A stretch of 55,673 bases of DNA from Rhodocyclaceae bacterium (GTDB lineage Bacteria; Pseudomonadota; Gammaproteobacteria; Burkholderiales; Rhodocyclaceae): assembly GCA_013388985.1 (NCBI GenBank), contig JACAEF010000001.1, forward strand, positions 1-55,673, read 5' to 3'. A program made the position numbers and the translations under genes. A model generated the notes under the pieces. The model was not told the origin of the DNA. It was given only the letters and a program-made list of their open reading frames with translations, and made no database searches. This document shows, one piece after another, positions 25,270 through 35,334 of the stretch (the stretch's first letter is position 1; each line of letters opens with the position of its first letter).

Positions 25270-25338
25270 GGCTTGCCCTATCATCAACGCATCATGATGC
25301 TATCACATCGTGATCCGCAAAATTTGCAACTTTTGATG

Positions 25339-25767
25339 TCAAAGGCCACCATGCCGTGCCCAGAATTGCGCCGGTGTCACGATCGGATAACGGTCGGCCA
25401 AGGCCAGCAAGTCTTTGTCGCCGGTGATCAGGCAGAGTGTCTCGTTACCGGCCTCGAGCGCGGCAAGCAACGCTCCCAATACGGGGATATCGCAAGCGTC
25501 GCCTAACAACGCCACATCCTCTTCACGCGGTTCGACCAGTTCGCATTGCAGGGCCAGAATGTCGACGAAGTCGTCCATTTCCGCAGGCGTCATGCCGTGA
25601 CGCCCTGCAAGCCGCGGCAGCACGCGACGTAATTCGTCGATGATGAAACCGGACAGAATGACCTCGATGGACCCCAGTGACCATGCCGAAACGATGCGCC
25701 CCGGGATGCTGCCAGGATAAGCGATGCCGGAAAGCAGGACATTCGTGTCGAGTACGACACGAATCAT
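25339..25767 (-). CDS. PIN-domain toxin (TIGR00305-like)
   Basis: A 142-aa PIN protein of the 'putative toxin-antitoxin system toxin component, PIN family' type. It has MIRVVLDTNVLLSGIAYPGS, VILSGFIIDELRRVLPRL, DIPVLGALLAALEAGNETLC and LITGDKDLLAL, that is, the four acidic positions of the family. A longer in-frame extension upstream lies in the antitoxin gene and is rejected. It starts 2 bp after the Phd-like gene stop. Acts as an RNase by family analogy. Confidence 0.88.
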   Translation of the reverse strand: MIRVVLDTNVLLSGIAYPGSIPGRIVSAWSLGSIEVILSGFIIDELRRVLPRLAGRHGMTPAEMDDFVDILALQCELVEPREEDVALLGDACDIPVLGALLAALEAGNETLCLITGDKDLLALADRYPIVTPAQFWARHGGL

Positions 25768-25769
25768 TT

Positions 25770-26039
25770 TTACTTGCGTCGTTCCGCAGCGACCGCAGCG
25801 TCGATTTCGGCCAGACCTTCGGCTTCGGGAACTCCGGCAAACCCGCTCTCGATGCGCCGGCAGAGCTCGTCGAAACGCCCTTGCATCCGCCGGATGCGCT
25901 CGAACAGGCGCGCATCCACCAGCGCCGCCACCGGTTTGCCGTCTTTTTTGATCAACACGCTGTCGCGGCGAAACTGAACGAGATTCAGCATTTCGCCGAG
26001 GTTCTTGCGAAAGGTGACGGCATTGGTTTCGGTAATCAT
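25770..26039 (-). CDS. Phd/YefM-family antitoxin
   Basis: An 89-aa antitoxin. ITETNAVTFRKNLGEMLNLV and VLIKKDGKPVAALVDARLFE are the Phd/YefM dimerisation and DNA-binding fold. The C-terminal half (IRRMQGRFDELCRRIESGF) is helical and should contact the PIN toxin encoded 2 bp downstream. It begins 37 bp after the rmlA stop; this short gap includes AT-rich sequence that could hold its promoter. PIN toxins with Phd antitoxins are a known combination. Confidence 0.88.
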   Translation of the reverse strand: MITETNAVTFRKNLGEMLNLVQFRRDSVLIKKDGKPVAALVDARLFERIRRMQGRFDELCRRIESGFAGVPEAEGLAEIDAAVAAERRK

Positions 26040-26076
26040 GGCAATCTGACCAGAATGATCGTTTCGACCATATCAA

Positions 26077-26958
26077 TCATAACACCCGTTCCTCGATCAG
26101 CCGCAACAGATACTGCCCATAGCCATTCTTCGCCAGCGGCTGGGCGAGCTTCCTCACCTGGTCGGCGTCGATCCAACCCTGACGGAAGGCGATTTCCTCG
26201 GGGCAGGCGACTTTGAGCCCCTGGCGTTTTTCGAGGGTGGCGATGAATTGCCCGGCTTCGAGCAGGCTGTCGTGCGTGCCGGTGTCGAGCCAGGCGTAGC
26301 CGCGGCCCATGATCTCGACGTCGAGCTGGCCGGCTTCGAGGTAGAGGCGATTGAGGTCGGTGATTTCCAGCTCGCCGCGCGCCGAGGGTTTGAGCGATCT
26401 CGCCCGCTCGACCACATGGCGGTCGTAGAAGTAGAGGCCGGTGACCGCGTAGCTGGATTTGGGCTGGCGCGGTTTTTCTTCGATGCTGATCGCGCGGCCC
26501 GCGGCATCGAATTCGACGACGCCATAGCGTTCCGGATCCTGCACGTGATAGGCGAAGACGGTGGCGCCCTCGCTGCGCGCGCCGGCGCGCTCGAGCTGGA
26601 CGTGCAGATCGTGGCCGTAGAAGATGTTGTCGCCGAGCACCAGGGTGCAGGGACTCTCGCCGATGAAGTCGGCGCCGATGAGGAAGGCCTGCGCCAGCCC
26701 TTCGGGCTTGGGCTGCACGGCGTATTCGAGCTCGAGGCCCCACTGGCTGCCGTCGCCGAGTAGCTGCGCGAAGCGTGGCGTGTCCTGCGGCGTGGAGATG
26801 ATCAGAATCTCGCGGATACCCCCCAGCATCAGCGTGGAGAGTGGGTAGTAGATCATCGGTTTGTCATACACCGGCAGGAGCTGCTTGGAGACCGACAGCG
26901 TGGCCGGATGCAGGCGCGTGCCGGCGCCGCCGGCGAGGATGAGGCCTTTGCGGGTCAC
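26077..26958 (-). CDS. rmlA: Glucose-1-phosphate thymidylyltransferase
   Basis: A 293-aa nucleotidyltransferase making dTDP-glucose. It carries [54 protein letters not shown] (metal Asp), VTGLYFYD and [20 protein letters not shown]: canonical RmlA, full length. The start is GTG, overlapping the DUF2442 stop (GTGA). Codons 1-12 are a second copy of sequence also present at 27523-27559, where the start codon is ATG. The current gene seems to have been rebuilt by a duplication that accompanied insertion of the DUF4160-DUF2442 module. Confidence 0.95.
   Translation of the reverse strand: MTRKGLILAGGAGTRLHPATLSVSKQLLPVYDKPMIYYPLSTLMLGGIREILIISTPQDTPRFAQLLGDGSQWGLELEYAVQPKPEGLAQAFLIGADFIGESPCTLVLGDNIFYGHDLHVQLERAGARSEGATVFAYHVQDPERYGVVEFDAAGRAISIEEKPRQPKSSYAVTGLYFYDRHVVERARSLKPSARGELEITDLNRLYLEAGQLDVEIMGRGYAWLDTGTHDSLLEAGQFIATLEKRQGLKVACPEEIAFRQGWIDADQVRKLAQPLAKNGYGQYLLRLIEERVL
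26921..26957. repeat. 37-bp direct repeat, rmlA-proximal copy
   Basis: Exactly identical over 37 bp to 27523-27559. It covers the first 12 codons of rmlA except the first base of the start codon (here GTG, there ATG). The two copies bracket 565 bp containing the DUF4160 and DUF2442 genes. Confidence 0.95.
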
Positions 26959-27233
26959 GCGGCCATCTCCACGGATGGCCTTAGGTAGACAGGCACTTTG
27001 CCAGTCGCCAGTTCGTAAAGGGTTTCCGGTGACACATCAAAGCCGCAGGGCCACACGAGCGTTGGCCAGTCATCCAGTTGGAATGCCGCGAACGTCGCGG
27101 TATCGTGCAGGGGTGCTGCAGCCGGATAGTTGCTCACCAGGTCCGCAAGGTCGACTTCCCCCGCCTCACCCGTATTGAACTCGACCCAAAGCTTGTGGCC
27201 GGACAGATACTTTGCTGATTTGACGGCAATCAT
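26955..27233 (-). CDS. DUF2442-like protein (TA-like module)
   Basis: A 92-aa protein resembling DUF2442: [33 protein letters not shown], and a late [20 protein letters not shown], the 'W....I.P..LY' pattern of this family. Such genes are usually found directly after DUF4160 genes, as here (8-bp gap). The pair is widely suspected to be a toxin-antitoxin or mobile stability module, but its mechanism is not established. The stop overlaps the rmlA GTG start. The module is inserted within a duplicated rmlA 5' end. Confidence 0.8.
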   Translation of the reverse strand: MIAVKSAKYLSGHKLWVEFNTGEAGEVDLADLVSNYPAAAPLHDTATFAAFQLDDWPTLVWPCGFDVSPETLYELATGKVPVYLRPSVEMAA

Positions 27234-27241
27234 CTTTCCTC

Positions 27242-27490
27242 CTAAACCAATGGCTCGATCTTATGAAAGTCCTTGCTTTCCCACATCGCGAGCAATTCCG
27301 CCGTGTGCATTTCAGCCCATTCCTCGACAAGACCACGGACACGCGCAGGAAGGTATCCTGCCAACACGTTGCCATTTTCTATCGCCATGACGGCTCTGTG
27401 TTCGTTGTAGCGGACATGGATATGGGGCGGGTTGTGTTCGTCGAAATACATGCAAATTACAATCCCCAGAAATCGGCTGATTTCAGGCAT
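27242..27490 (-). CDS. DUF4160-like protein (TA-like module)
   Basis: An 82-aa protein matching DUF4160: MPEISRFLGIVICMYFDEHN then PPHIHVRYNEHRAVMAIENG, the characteristic 'F.EH.PPHIHV.Y' block, and a short helix LVEEWAEMHTAELLAMWE. It is the usual partner of DUF2442. Its ATG overlaps the stop of a 25-codon remnant of rmlA (ATGCCTGA), so it may be translated by coupling from the old rmlA start signals. No function is assigned; the conserved His residues suggest a metal or active site. Confidence 0.82.
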   Translation of the reverse strand: MPEISRFLGIVICMYFDEHNPPHIHVRYNEHRAVMAIENGNVLAGYLPARVRGLVEEWAEMHTAELLAMWESKDFHKIEPLV

Positions 27491-27560
27491 AAGCGCATCC
27501 TGACGACGATGATCGACACACTCCGGCGCCGCCGGCGAGGATGAGGCCTTTGCGGGTCAT
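27483..27560 (-). pseudogene. Truncated rmlA 5' remnant (25 codons)
   Basis: Starting at ATG 27560, the first 12 codons read [12 protein letters not shown], identical to RmlA. They are followed by a foreign tail (GVCRSSSSGCAYA) and a stop overlapping the DUF4160 start. This is the original start of rmlA, 10 bp downstream of hepT, cut off by insertion of the DUF4160-DUF2442 module. It may now act as a leader peptide. Confidence 0.8.
27523..27559. repeat. 37-bp direct repeat, rmlA-distal copy
   Basis: Exact match to 26921-26957. It retains the ATG start and the hepT-adjacent context, so this is probably the original junction and the rmlA-proximal copy is the duplicate. Confidence 0.95.
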
Positions 27561-27570
27561 AAGCGTCATG

Positions 27571-28029
27571 TCAAGCGGAAATCAGTCGCCGGGCGACGGC
27601 AACGAGGGAGGGCACGAAGACATGCGCGGCTTCGAGCGCCGAAGCCAGCACGAGCGGATCCTCGACATACTCATGCACCATTTGGTTGCGCAGCTTGCGC
27701 ATGTCGATCCAGGCCTGGGCATCGTCGATCAGGCCAAGCCGCTCGGCGCGGTCGAGGTTGTCGACGAAGGTGGCTAGGCGCTCGCCATGCGCCGCCAGGT
27801 AAGCGGGCAGCAGCTTGTCGCCCACGGTGTCTTGCAGACGGCCAAAGCGGGAGACGAAGGCCTCGACCCGCTCGGCGAGGTCCTCGTCTTCGGCGAGCGA
27901 GCAGGCGCGTTCCACAGTGAAGGGCTGCGCGAACAAGCGGCGGTCAGTGGTTTCCAGGCGCGCGATTTCCCGCTCGACGAGGCGCACGAGCATTTGCAGA
28001 CGCGCAGCGGCGCGCGGATCGACGATCAC
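27571..28029 (-). CDS. HepT-like toxin
   Basis: A 152-aa HepT-family protein: all-helical, with the terminal block IDMRKLRNQMVHEYVEDPLV. That contains the RNxMVHEY version of the Rx4-6H HEPN-type motif. Upstream helices (LQDTVGDKLLPAYLAAHGE, FVDNLDRAERLGLIDDAQAW) fit the family. The partner MntA-type nucleotidyltransferase is encoded just upstream with a 4-bp overlap; in studied MntA-HepT pairs the antitoxin AMPylates the toxin near its catalytic Arg. Length normal. Confidence 0.88.
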   Translation of the reverse strand: MIVDPRAAARLQMLVRLVEREIARLETTDRRLFAQPFTVERACSLAEDEDLAERVEAFVSRFGRLQDTVGDKLLPAYLAAHGERLATFVDNLDRAERLGLIDDAQAWIDMRKLRNQMVHEYVEDPLVLASALEAAHVFVPSLVAVARRLISA

Positions 28030-28325
28030 AGCGCCACCCCCTGCCTGCGCGCGGCTTCGTGGATCGGCAGCGAGAGCAGATTCGGCGCGGCGAGCACGAC
28101 ATCGACCTTGCGCCCGTCGAGCGCGCGGCTCACACGCCCGGCGATGCGTGCCGCCAGGGGAGCCGGTGCTTCGACGGCATGAGGAACCTCCACCAGCAGA
28201 TCGACATCGCCCCCTTTGGCCGTGTCATCCAGACGCGATCCAAAGAGGCGCACGATGGCATCGTCGCCCGCCAATTCGGCGACGATGGCGCGTATGTTCG
28301 CGATTTGTTGCGCTGTCAGCCGCAT
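28026..28325 (-). CDS. MntA-like nucleotidyltransferase antitoxin
   Basis: A 99-aa minimal nucleotidyltransferase. VRLFGSRLDDTAKGGDVDLLVEV holds the GSx10DxD motif needed for nucleotide transfer, followed by GRKVDVVLAAPNLLSLPIHE for the third Asp. It lies between rmlD (3-bp gap) and hepT (4-bp overlap). By family it neutralises HepT through adenylylation. Confidence 0.9.
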   Translation of the reverse strand: MRLTAQQIANIRAIVAELAGDDAIVRLFGSRLDDTAKGGDVDLLVEVPHAVEAPAPLAARIAGRVSRALDGRKVDVVLAAPNLLSLPIHEAARRQGVAL

Positions 28326-28328
28326 GGC

Positions 28329-29243
28329 TCACCGATCCGATAGGAGCTGAATCATGACATGTCGCAACCCCTGCCGCCAGTCGGGCAGCACGAGGCCGAA
28401 GGTATTCCGCAGCTTCGTCGTGTCGAGGCAGGAGTTGGCCCGCCGACGGGCCGGCAGCGGATAGTCGGCGGTGGTGATGGCCTGGATGTCCTCCGGGCCG
28501 AGCTTGAGCGGCTTGCCCGCAGTCCGGGCCAGGCGCACGACCTCCTGGGCGTATTCATGCCAGCTCGTGCGGCTGCCGGCGGTAAGGTGGTAAAGCCCAT
28601 ACGCAAAATCGGCGCTGGCGGGACGGCACCGCAGGTATTGGCCAAGAATCTGCGCGGTGACGTCGGCGATCAGCGCGGCGGAAGTCGGCGCACCGAACTG
28701 GTCGGCGACGATCTTGAGGCTTTCGCGCTCGGCGGCGAGCCGGAGCATGGTCTTGGCGAAATTGCCGCCATGCGCGCCGAACACCCAGCTGGTGCGAAAG
28801 ATCAGGTGCTTCGCGCCGCTCGCGATCAATGCCTGCTCGCCGGCGAGCTTGGTGCGGCCATAGACGTTGAGCGGGTTCGGCGCATCGTCTTCGGTGTAGG
28901 GACCGGTCTTCGTGCCGTCGAAGACATAGTCGGTGGAGTAATGCACGACGAGCGCATCGAGTCTTTTCGCTTCCTCGCCGAAGAGGCCGGGTGCCACGCC
29001 ATTGATCGCCTGCGCGAGTGCCGGTTCGGCCTCTGCCTTGTCCACGGCGGTGTAAGCGGCCGGGTTGACGATGATCTGCGGTTCGACCTCTTTCACCAGG
29101 CGACGGATCGCGTCGGGCTGGGCAAGGTCGCAGTCGGCATGATCGACGGCGACGATCTCGCCCAAGGGGGCGAGCGCGCGCTGCAGCTCGAAGCCGACCT
29201 GGCCGTTCTTGCCGGTGAGCAGGATTGTTGCGCTACACCCCAT
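28329..29243 (-). CDS. rmlD: dTDP-4-dehydrorhamnose reductase with repeat-derived segment
   Basis: A 304-aa SDR making dTDP-L-rhamnose with NAD(P)H. ILLTGKNGQVGFELQRAL is the Rossmann start; VHYSTDYVFDGTKTGPYTE, NVYGRTKLAGEQALI (YxxxK), FRTSWVFG and LDTTKLRNTFGLVLPDW are RmlD landmarks. The stretch CRPASADF before YGLYHLTAGSRTSWHEYA is encoded by the dispersed 25-bp unit 28605-28629 and seems to lengthen a surface loop by several residues. It lies 12 bp after the HigA-like gene and 3 bp before mntA. Confidence 0.93.
   Translation of the reverse strand: MGCSATILLTGKNGQVGFELQRALAPLGEIVAVDHADCDLAQPDAIRRLVKEVEPQIIVNPAAYTAVDKAEAEPALAQAINGVAPGLFGEEAKRLDALVVHYSTDYVFDGTKTGPYTEDDAPNPLNVYGRTKLAGEQALIASGAKHLIFRTSWVFGAHGGNFAKTMLRLAAERESLKIVADQFGAPTSAALIADVTAQILGQYLRCRPASADFAYGLYHLTAGSRTSWHEYAQEVVRLARTAGKPLKLGPEDIQAITTADYPLPARRRANSCLDTTKLRNTFGLVLPDWRQGLRHVMIQLLSDR
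28605..28629. repeat. Dispersed 25-bp repeat, in frame in rmlD
   Basis: 24 of 25 bases match the consensus copy at 22073-22097. It is read on the minus strand as CRPASADF. Confidence 0.8.
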
Positions 29244-29255
29244 TCGCTTTACTGC

Positions 29256-29540
29256 TCACGCCGCCTCGAGCTCAACATGCACCCTCTGCCCCAGTCGAGT
29301 AGCGATGTTGACCAAGGCATCGAGGGAGAAACGGGAAATGCGTCCGCGCAGCAAGTCATTCATGCGCGGCTGGGTGATTCCACAGTGCCTGGCGGCTTCG
29401 ATCTGTGTCCAGCCATGCTCGGCAACGATACGCGAAATCTCGCGCATCAGATCGCAGCGAGCGCGCAGGTTGGCCGCCTCTTCTGGCGTGTCGGCAATTG
29501 CATCCCACACGTTGTCAAAAGTTTCGCTCTTGACGCTCAT
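29256..29540 (-). CDS. HigA-like XRE antitoxin
   Basis: A 94-aa protein with a helix-turn-helix: ISRIVAEHGWTQIEAARHCG then ITQPRMNDLLRGRISRFSLD, and a short C-terminal strand RVHVELEAA. This is the HTH_37/HigA2-like group which pairs with Gp49/HigB toxins. It follows the toxin gene with a 4-bp overlap (toxin first, the usual higBA order) and sits 12 bp before rmlD. Likely autorepressor and antitoxin. Confidence 0.88.
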   Translation of the reverse strand: MSVKSETFDNVWDAIADTPEEAANLRARCDLMREISRIVAEHGWTQIEAARHCGITQPRMNDLLRGRISRFSLDALVNIATRLGQRVHVELEAA

Positions 29541-29863
29541 GATATTGTCCTCTTCAGCTGCGCGAATCGCTCCTTTGCTAGCTCGATATCGGCTCTTGCT
29601 GTCTGCTGCGTCTTCTTCTGGAAAGCATGCAGCACGTAGACAGCATCAACAAGCCGCGCCGTGTAAACCACGCGGTAGGTACCCGCCTCGCTCCACACGC
29701 GCAACTCTTCCACGCCCGGCCCGATCGACGGCATCGGCTTGAAATCATCGGGCTGCTCACCGCGCTGCACACGATCCAATTGGAAACCGACATCTTGACG
29801 CGCGTCATCGGGAAATGCGCGCAATCGTTTGAGCGAATCGCCAAGGAAGCGAATCGGCTTCAT
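29537..29863 (-). CDS. HigB-like (Gp49/RelE superfamily) toxin
   Basis: A 108-aa RelE-superfamily toxin. FLGDSLKRLRAFPDDARQDV, the PMPSIGPGVEELRV strand, TYRVVYTARLVDAVYVLHAF and QKKTQQTARADIELAKERFA are characteristic of phage-derived Gp49-like HigB toxins, predicted to cut mRNA on the ribosome. A TATAAT lies only 6 nt before the ATG at 29863, suggesting either a leaderless message or an upstream promoter elsewhere. It is preceded by a palindrome at 29892-29914. Confidence 0.88.
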   Translation of the reverse strand: MKPIRFLGDSLKRLRAFPDDARQDVGFQLDRVQRGEQPDDFKPMPSIGPGVEELRVWSEAGTYRVVYTARLVDAVYVLHAFQKKTQQTARADIELAKERFAQLKRTIS

Positions 29864-29869
29864 TTTTTC

Positions 29870-29914
29870 ATTATATTCTTTCTGATATAGAAGAGGATGC
29901 TTTTAAAATCCTCT
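29870..29914 (-). promoter_or_regulatory. Putative higBA promoter/operator
   Basis: Contains TATAAT (29875-29870, minus strand) and the inverted repeat AGAGGAT / ATCCTCT with a 9-nt AT-rich centre (29892-29914). The palindrome lies about where the -35 would be, as expected for an autoregulated TA operon. No good -35 is visible. Confidence 0.4.
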
Positions 29915-29916
29915 CA

Positions 29917-30059
29917 GGAAACGCTGAAGAAAGCAGCGAGCGGGATGGGATGCAAGGCGCACGGAGCGCAGGAACCGAGACCTAACTCGTAGTTAGGCGA
30001 GGTTCCGAGCACCGCGCAACGCAGCAGACCGCCCGCGCAGCAATTTATTCAGCGTTTCC
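29917..30059. mobile_element. MITE-like 143-bp element with terminal inverted repeats
   Basis: The ends are GGAAACGCTGAAGAAA and, in reverse complement, GGAAACGCTGAATAAA (15 of 16 match). The inside holds a palindrome CCTAACTCGTAGTTAGG flanked by GGAACC..GGTTCC-like arms and no reading frame. It fills the gap between the rmlB stop (30061) and the higB promoter. The sequence at the left window edge looks related. No target-site duplication was recognised. It may also act as a transcription terminator or RNA hairpin. Confidence 0.7.
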
Positions 30060-30060
30060 C

Positions 30061-31122
30061 TCAAGTCCCATATTGCCTGCCGATCCACTCGCGATAGCTG
30101 CCGCTTTGCACGTGTTGCACCCAGTCGGGGTGATCGAGATACCACTGCACCGTTTTCTGGATGCCGGTCTCGAAGGTCTCGGCGGGCTTCCAGCCGAGTT
30201 CGCGCGCGATCTTGCTGGCATCGATTGCATAGCGCCGGTCGTGGCCGGGACGGTCTTTCACATAGGCGATCTGGGTAGCGTAGCTTGGGCCGTCGGCGCG
30301 GGGGCGCAGATCGTCGAGCAATTTGCAGATCGTGCGCACGATCTCGAGGTTGGGCTTTTCGTTCCAGCCGCCGATGTTGTAGGTCTCGCCGACACGGCCG
30401 GCTTCGAGCACGCGGCGAATCGCGCTGCAGTGGTCGGTGACATAGAGCCAGTCGCGCACGTTCATGCCGTCGCCGTAGATCGGCAGGGGCTTGCCGGCCA
30501 GGGCATTGACGATCATCAGCGGGATGAGCTTCTCGGGGAACTGGTAGGGGCCGTAGTTGTTGCTGCAGTTGGTGGTGAGCACCGGCAGGCCGTAGGTGTG
30601 GTGCCAGGCGCGCACGAGGTGATCCGAGGCGGCTTTGCTCGCCGAGTAGGGGCTGTTCGGCTGATACGGATGGGTTTCAGTAAAGGGTGGGTCGTGAGGC
30701 CCGAGCGAGCCATAGACTTCGTCGGTGGAGACGTGCAGGAAGCGGAAGGCGGATTTCTCCGCTTTGGGCAGATCGTTCCAATAGCCGCGCGCGGCTTCGA
30801 GCAGCTGGTAGGTGCCGACGACGTTGGTCTGGATGAAGTCGCCGGGGCCGTGGATGCTGCGGTCGACATGCGATTCGGCGGCGAAGTTGACGATCGCCCG
30901 TGGCCGGTGCTCGGCAAGCAAACGCGAGACGAGTGCGTAGTCGCCGATGTCGCCCTGGACGAAGATGTGGCGCGCATCGCCTTCGAGGCTCGCGAGATTC
31001 TCCAGGTTGCCAGCGTAGGTGAGCTTGTCGAGATTGACGACCGGCTCTTCGGACTGGGTAAGCCAGTCGAGAACGAAGTTGCTGCCGATAAACCCCGCAC
31101 CGCCGGTGACGAGAATCGTCAT
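30061..31122 (-). CDS. rmlB: dTDP-glucose 4,6-dehydratase
   Basis: A 353-aa SDR that converts dTDP-glucose to dTDP-4-keto-6-deoxyglucose. It has [48 protein letters not shown] (Asp-Glu active site), [16 protein letters not shown] (YxxxK), [20 protein letters not shown] and [11 protein letters not shown], all canonical. The start at 31122 is set by the natural N-terminus and the ATGA overlap with the H-NS-like gene. First of the four rml genes, directly after H-NS. Confidence 0.96.
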   Translation of the reverse strand: MTILVTGGAGFIGSNFVLDWLTQSEEPVVNLDKLTYAGNLENLASLEGDARHIFVQGDIGDYALVSRLLAEHRPRAIVNFAAESHVDRSIHGPGDFIQTNVVGTYQLLEAARGYWNDLPKAEKSAFRFLHVSTDEVYGSLGPHDPPFTETHPYQPNSPYSASKAASDHLVRAWHHTYGLPVLTTNCSNNYGPYQFPEKLIPLMIVNALAGKPLPIYGDGMNVRDWLYVTDHCSAIRRVLEAGRVGETYNIGGWNEKPNLEIVRTICKLLDDLRPRADGPSYATQIAYVKDRPGHDRRYAIDASKIARELGWKPAETFETGIQKTVQWYLDHPDWVQHVQSGSYREWIGRQYGT

Positions 31123-31472
31123 CCAGCGGCCTTCGCTTCGTCGAGGCTGCGGCCTGCGGCCAGCCAGTCCTTCACCCACTGCGGCCGGCGGCCGCGCCCA
31201 CCGCTCCAGGTCAATTGCGGATTTTCGGGGTGACGGTAAAGCACTTTCTTTTCTGCCTGGGCAGAGGCTTTTTTTGCCCGGGATTTGCGTAGCTTGGCGC
31301 GGCTGGCCGTGACTCCGACCAGCTCGTCCAATTTCAGTCCATATTTCGCCGCGATGCTCTTGATTTCTCCCAACGCCTTGTTGCGGCTTAGATTTTTACG
31401 ATTCTCGATTTCCTTGTCGACGGCCTTTTTGAGCTTGTTCAATTCCGCGACGGAGAGGCTTTTGAGGTTCAT
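31119..31472 (-). CDS. H-NS family nucleoid protein
   Basis: A 117-aa protein of the betaproteobacterial H-NS/StpA-like family. The N-terminal oligomerisation part is [20 protein letters not shown]; a basic linker ([19 protein letters not shown]) leads to the DNA-binding tail [22 protein letters not shown], the variant of the AT-hook-like 'W.G.GR.P.W' loop. It overlaps rmlB by 4 bp, an unusual place, and would be made along with rhamnose enzymes. H-NS proteins silence horizontally acquired DNA, so it may control this TA-rich, EPS-linked region. Role inferred. Confidence 0.88.
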   Translation of the reverse strand: MNLKSLSVAELNKLKKAVDKEIENRKNLSRNKALGEIKSIAAKYGLKLDELVGVTASRAKLRKSRAKKASAQAEKKVLYRHPENPQLTWSGGRGRRPQWVKDWLAAGRSLDEAKAAG

Positions 31473-31508
31473 GGCGCCCTTTCTTTTTTCGTAGAAAGCG
31501 CAATTCTA

Positions 31509-32084
31509 TTACGTAGCGGAAATGACGTCTGTTCCTGAATAGAGTGCCGCCACTGGCATGCTGAAGGAAAGACATTTCAGGGTCAATTGGCCGTCAGGCG
31601 TCGGCCGTTCGCTGGCCCAGCCGTCGGCGCGCCGGTAAATGATGATTTCGGGCTTGTCCTGGCCGATCAGCACGTATTCTTCGAGTGCGGGAATTTCACG
31701 GTAGGCCAGCGCCTTTTCGCGGCGGTCGATGCGCTCGGTGGTTTCCGACATCACCTCGACGATCACGCAGGGTTGTTCGCGATAGTGGCTGGCATTATCT
31801 TCGGGTCTGCAGGCGACCATCACGTCCGGATAGTAGTAATAGACATCCTCCAGCACCTTCAGGCGCACCTTCAGGTCGCTCATGAAGACGCGGCAGGGGC
31901 CGCCGGCCAGGTGGCGGTGCAACGCGGCAAATAAATTCCCACAAATCAGGTTGTGCCGCGCTGAAGCGCCGCTCATCGCATAGACCTCGCCCGCGAGATA
32001 TTCATGCCGAACGTCGCTGCCCTCTTCCCCGGCGAGATAGTCCTCTTCGGACAGCAGCAGTTTCTTTTTTGGCAAAGCGGTCAT
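31509..32084 (-). CDS. Uma2 family (DUF820) putative endonuclease
   Basis: A 191-aa Uma2/DUF820 protein of the PD-(D/E)xK nuclease fold: [60 protein letters not shown] (catalytic Asp in PDVMV), [20 protein letters not shown] (E-x-K site, EVMSETT..D...K) and [20 protein letters not shown]. Function of the family is not established; it occurs in many copies in cyanobacteria and scattered proteobacteria. The ATG at 32084 is chosen over one 13 codons upstream. It lies 47 bp after uvrA. Confidence 0.85.
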   Translation of the reverse strand: MTALPKKKLLLSEEDYLAGEEGSDVRHEYLAGEVYAMSGASARHNLICGNLFAALHRHLAGGPCRVFMSDLKVRLKVLEDVYYYYPDVMVACRPEDNASHYREQPCVIVEVMSETTERIDRREKALAYREIPALEEYVLIGQDKPEIIIYRRADGWASERPTPDGQLTLKCLSFSMPVAALYSGTDVISAT

Positions 32085-32131
32085 GACTCGATCCTCCGGT
32101 TGGGAACAATACACCCGCATCAAAAGAAATT

Positions 32132-34966
<2,835 letters not shown>

Positions 34967-35010
34967 GGCTGGTCGGTCTGAGTGGGGAACCGGACACTAT
35001 AAGAAAATTC

Positions 35011-35033
35011 GCGCCGTCTCGCCAGCGCTGATC
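35011..35033. repeat. Degenerate dispersed repeat upstream of uvrA
   Basis: Plus strand GCGCCGTCTCGCCAGCGCTG and then AT: 19 of the first 21 positions match the family consensus, with the last bases diverged. Lies in the uvrA/vapB intergenic region. Confidence 0.55.
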
Positions 35034-35056
35034 CGTTGTGGAATATGCTGAATTGG

Positions 35057-35076
35057 CATATGATGCGCATCATGTG
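35057..35076. promoter_or_regulatory. Palindromic operator of the vapBC pair
   Basis: A perfect 14-bp palindrome ATGATGCGCATCAT at 35060-35073, with two of the three flanking pairs also symmetrical, 22 bp before the VapB start. A second weaker inverted repeat (AATATGC..GCATAT) precedes it at 35042-35060. RHH antitoxins bind such sites; role inferred. Confidence 0.6.
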
Positions 35077-35094
35077 AATCTTTCCATACACCTT

Positions 35095-35334
35095 ATGCGC
35101 ACCAACATCATCCTCGACGACGAACTCGTGGCCCAGGCGATGAAGGCCGGGCCGTTCAAGACAAAGAAGGAAGCGGTCGATGCCGGCTTGCGGCTCTTGG
35201 CACGACAGGCGGCTTATCGCGACCTCCTCGCCCTGCGCGGCAAGCTGCGCTGGGAAGACGCCGCCCCCGCCGCCGGCCACTTGCTGATGGAGCCCACCCA
35301 GCCTTACGGCGCCAAGACGGACGAGCCTCGATGA
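35095..35334 (+). CDS. VapB-type antitoxin
   Basis: A 79-aa antitoxin of the VapB/DUF2191 group. MRTNIILDDELVAQAMKAGP is the RHH strand and first helix, KTKKEAVDAGLRLLARQAAY the second helix, and LLALRGKLRWED the tail that blocks the toxin ('L.GK..W'). The ATG at 35095 is preferred to one 19 codons upstream, because this is the natural family start and the upstream stretch covers the operator. The toxin gene follows with an ATGA overlap. Confidence 0.9.
   Translation: MRTNIILDDELVAQAMKAGPFKTKKEAVDAGLRLLARQAAYRDLLALRGKLRWEDAAPAAGHLLMEPTQPYGAKTDEPR

Noticed and set aside
24594-25340. Search for a target duplication of the rmlC start around vapBC, like that at rmlA
   Set aside because: No copy of the rmlC 5' end was seen upstream of the antitoxin; this module shows no visible duplication.
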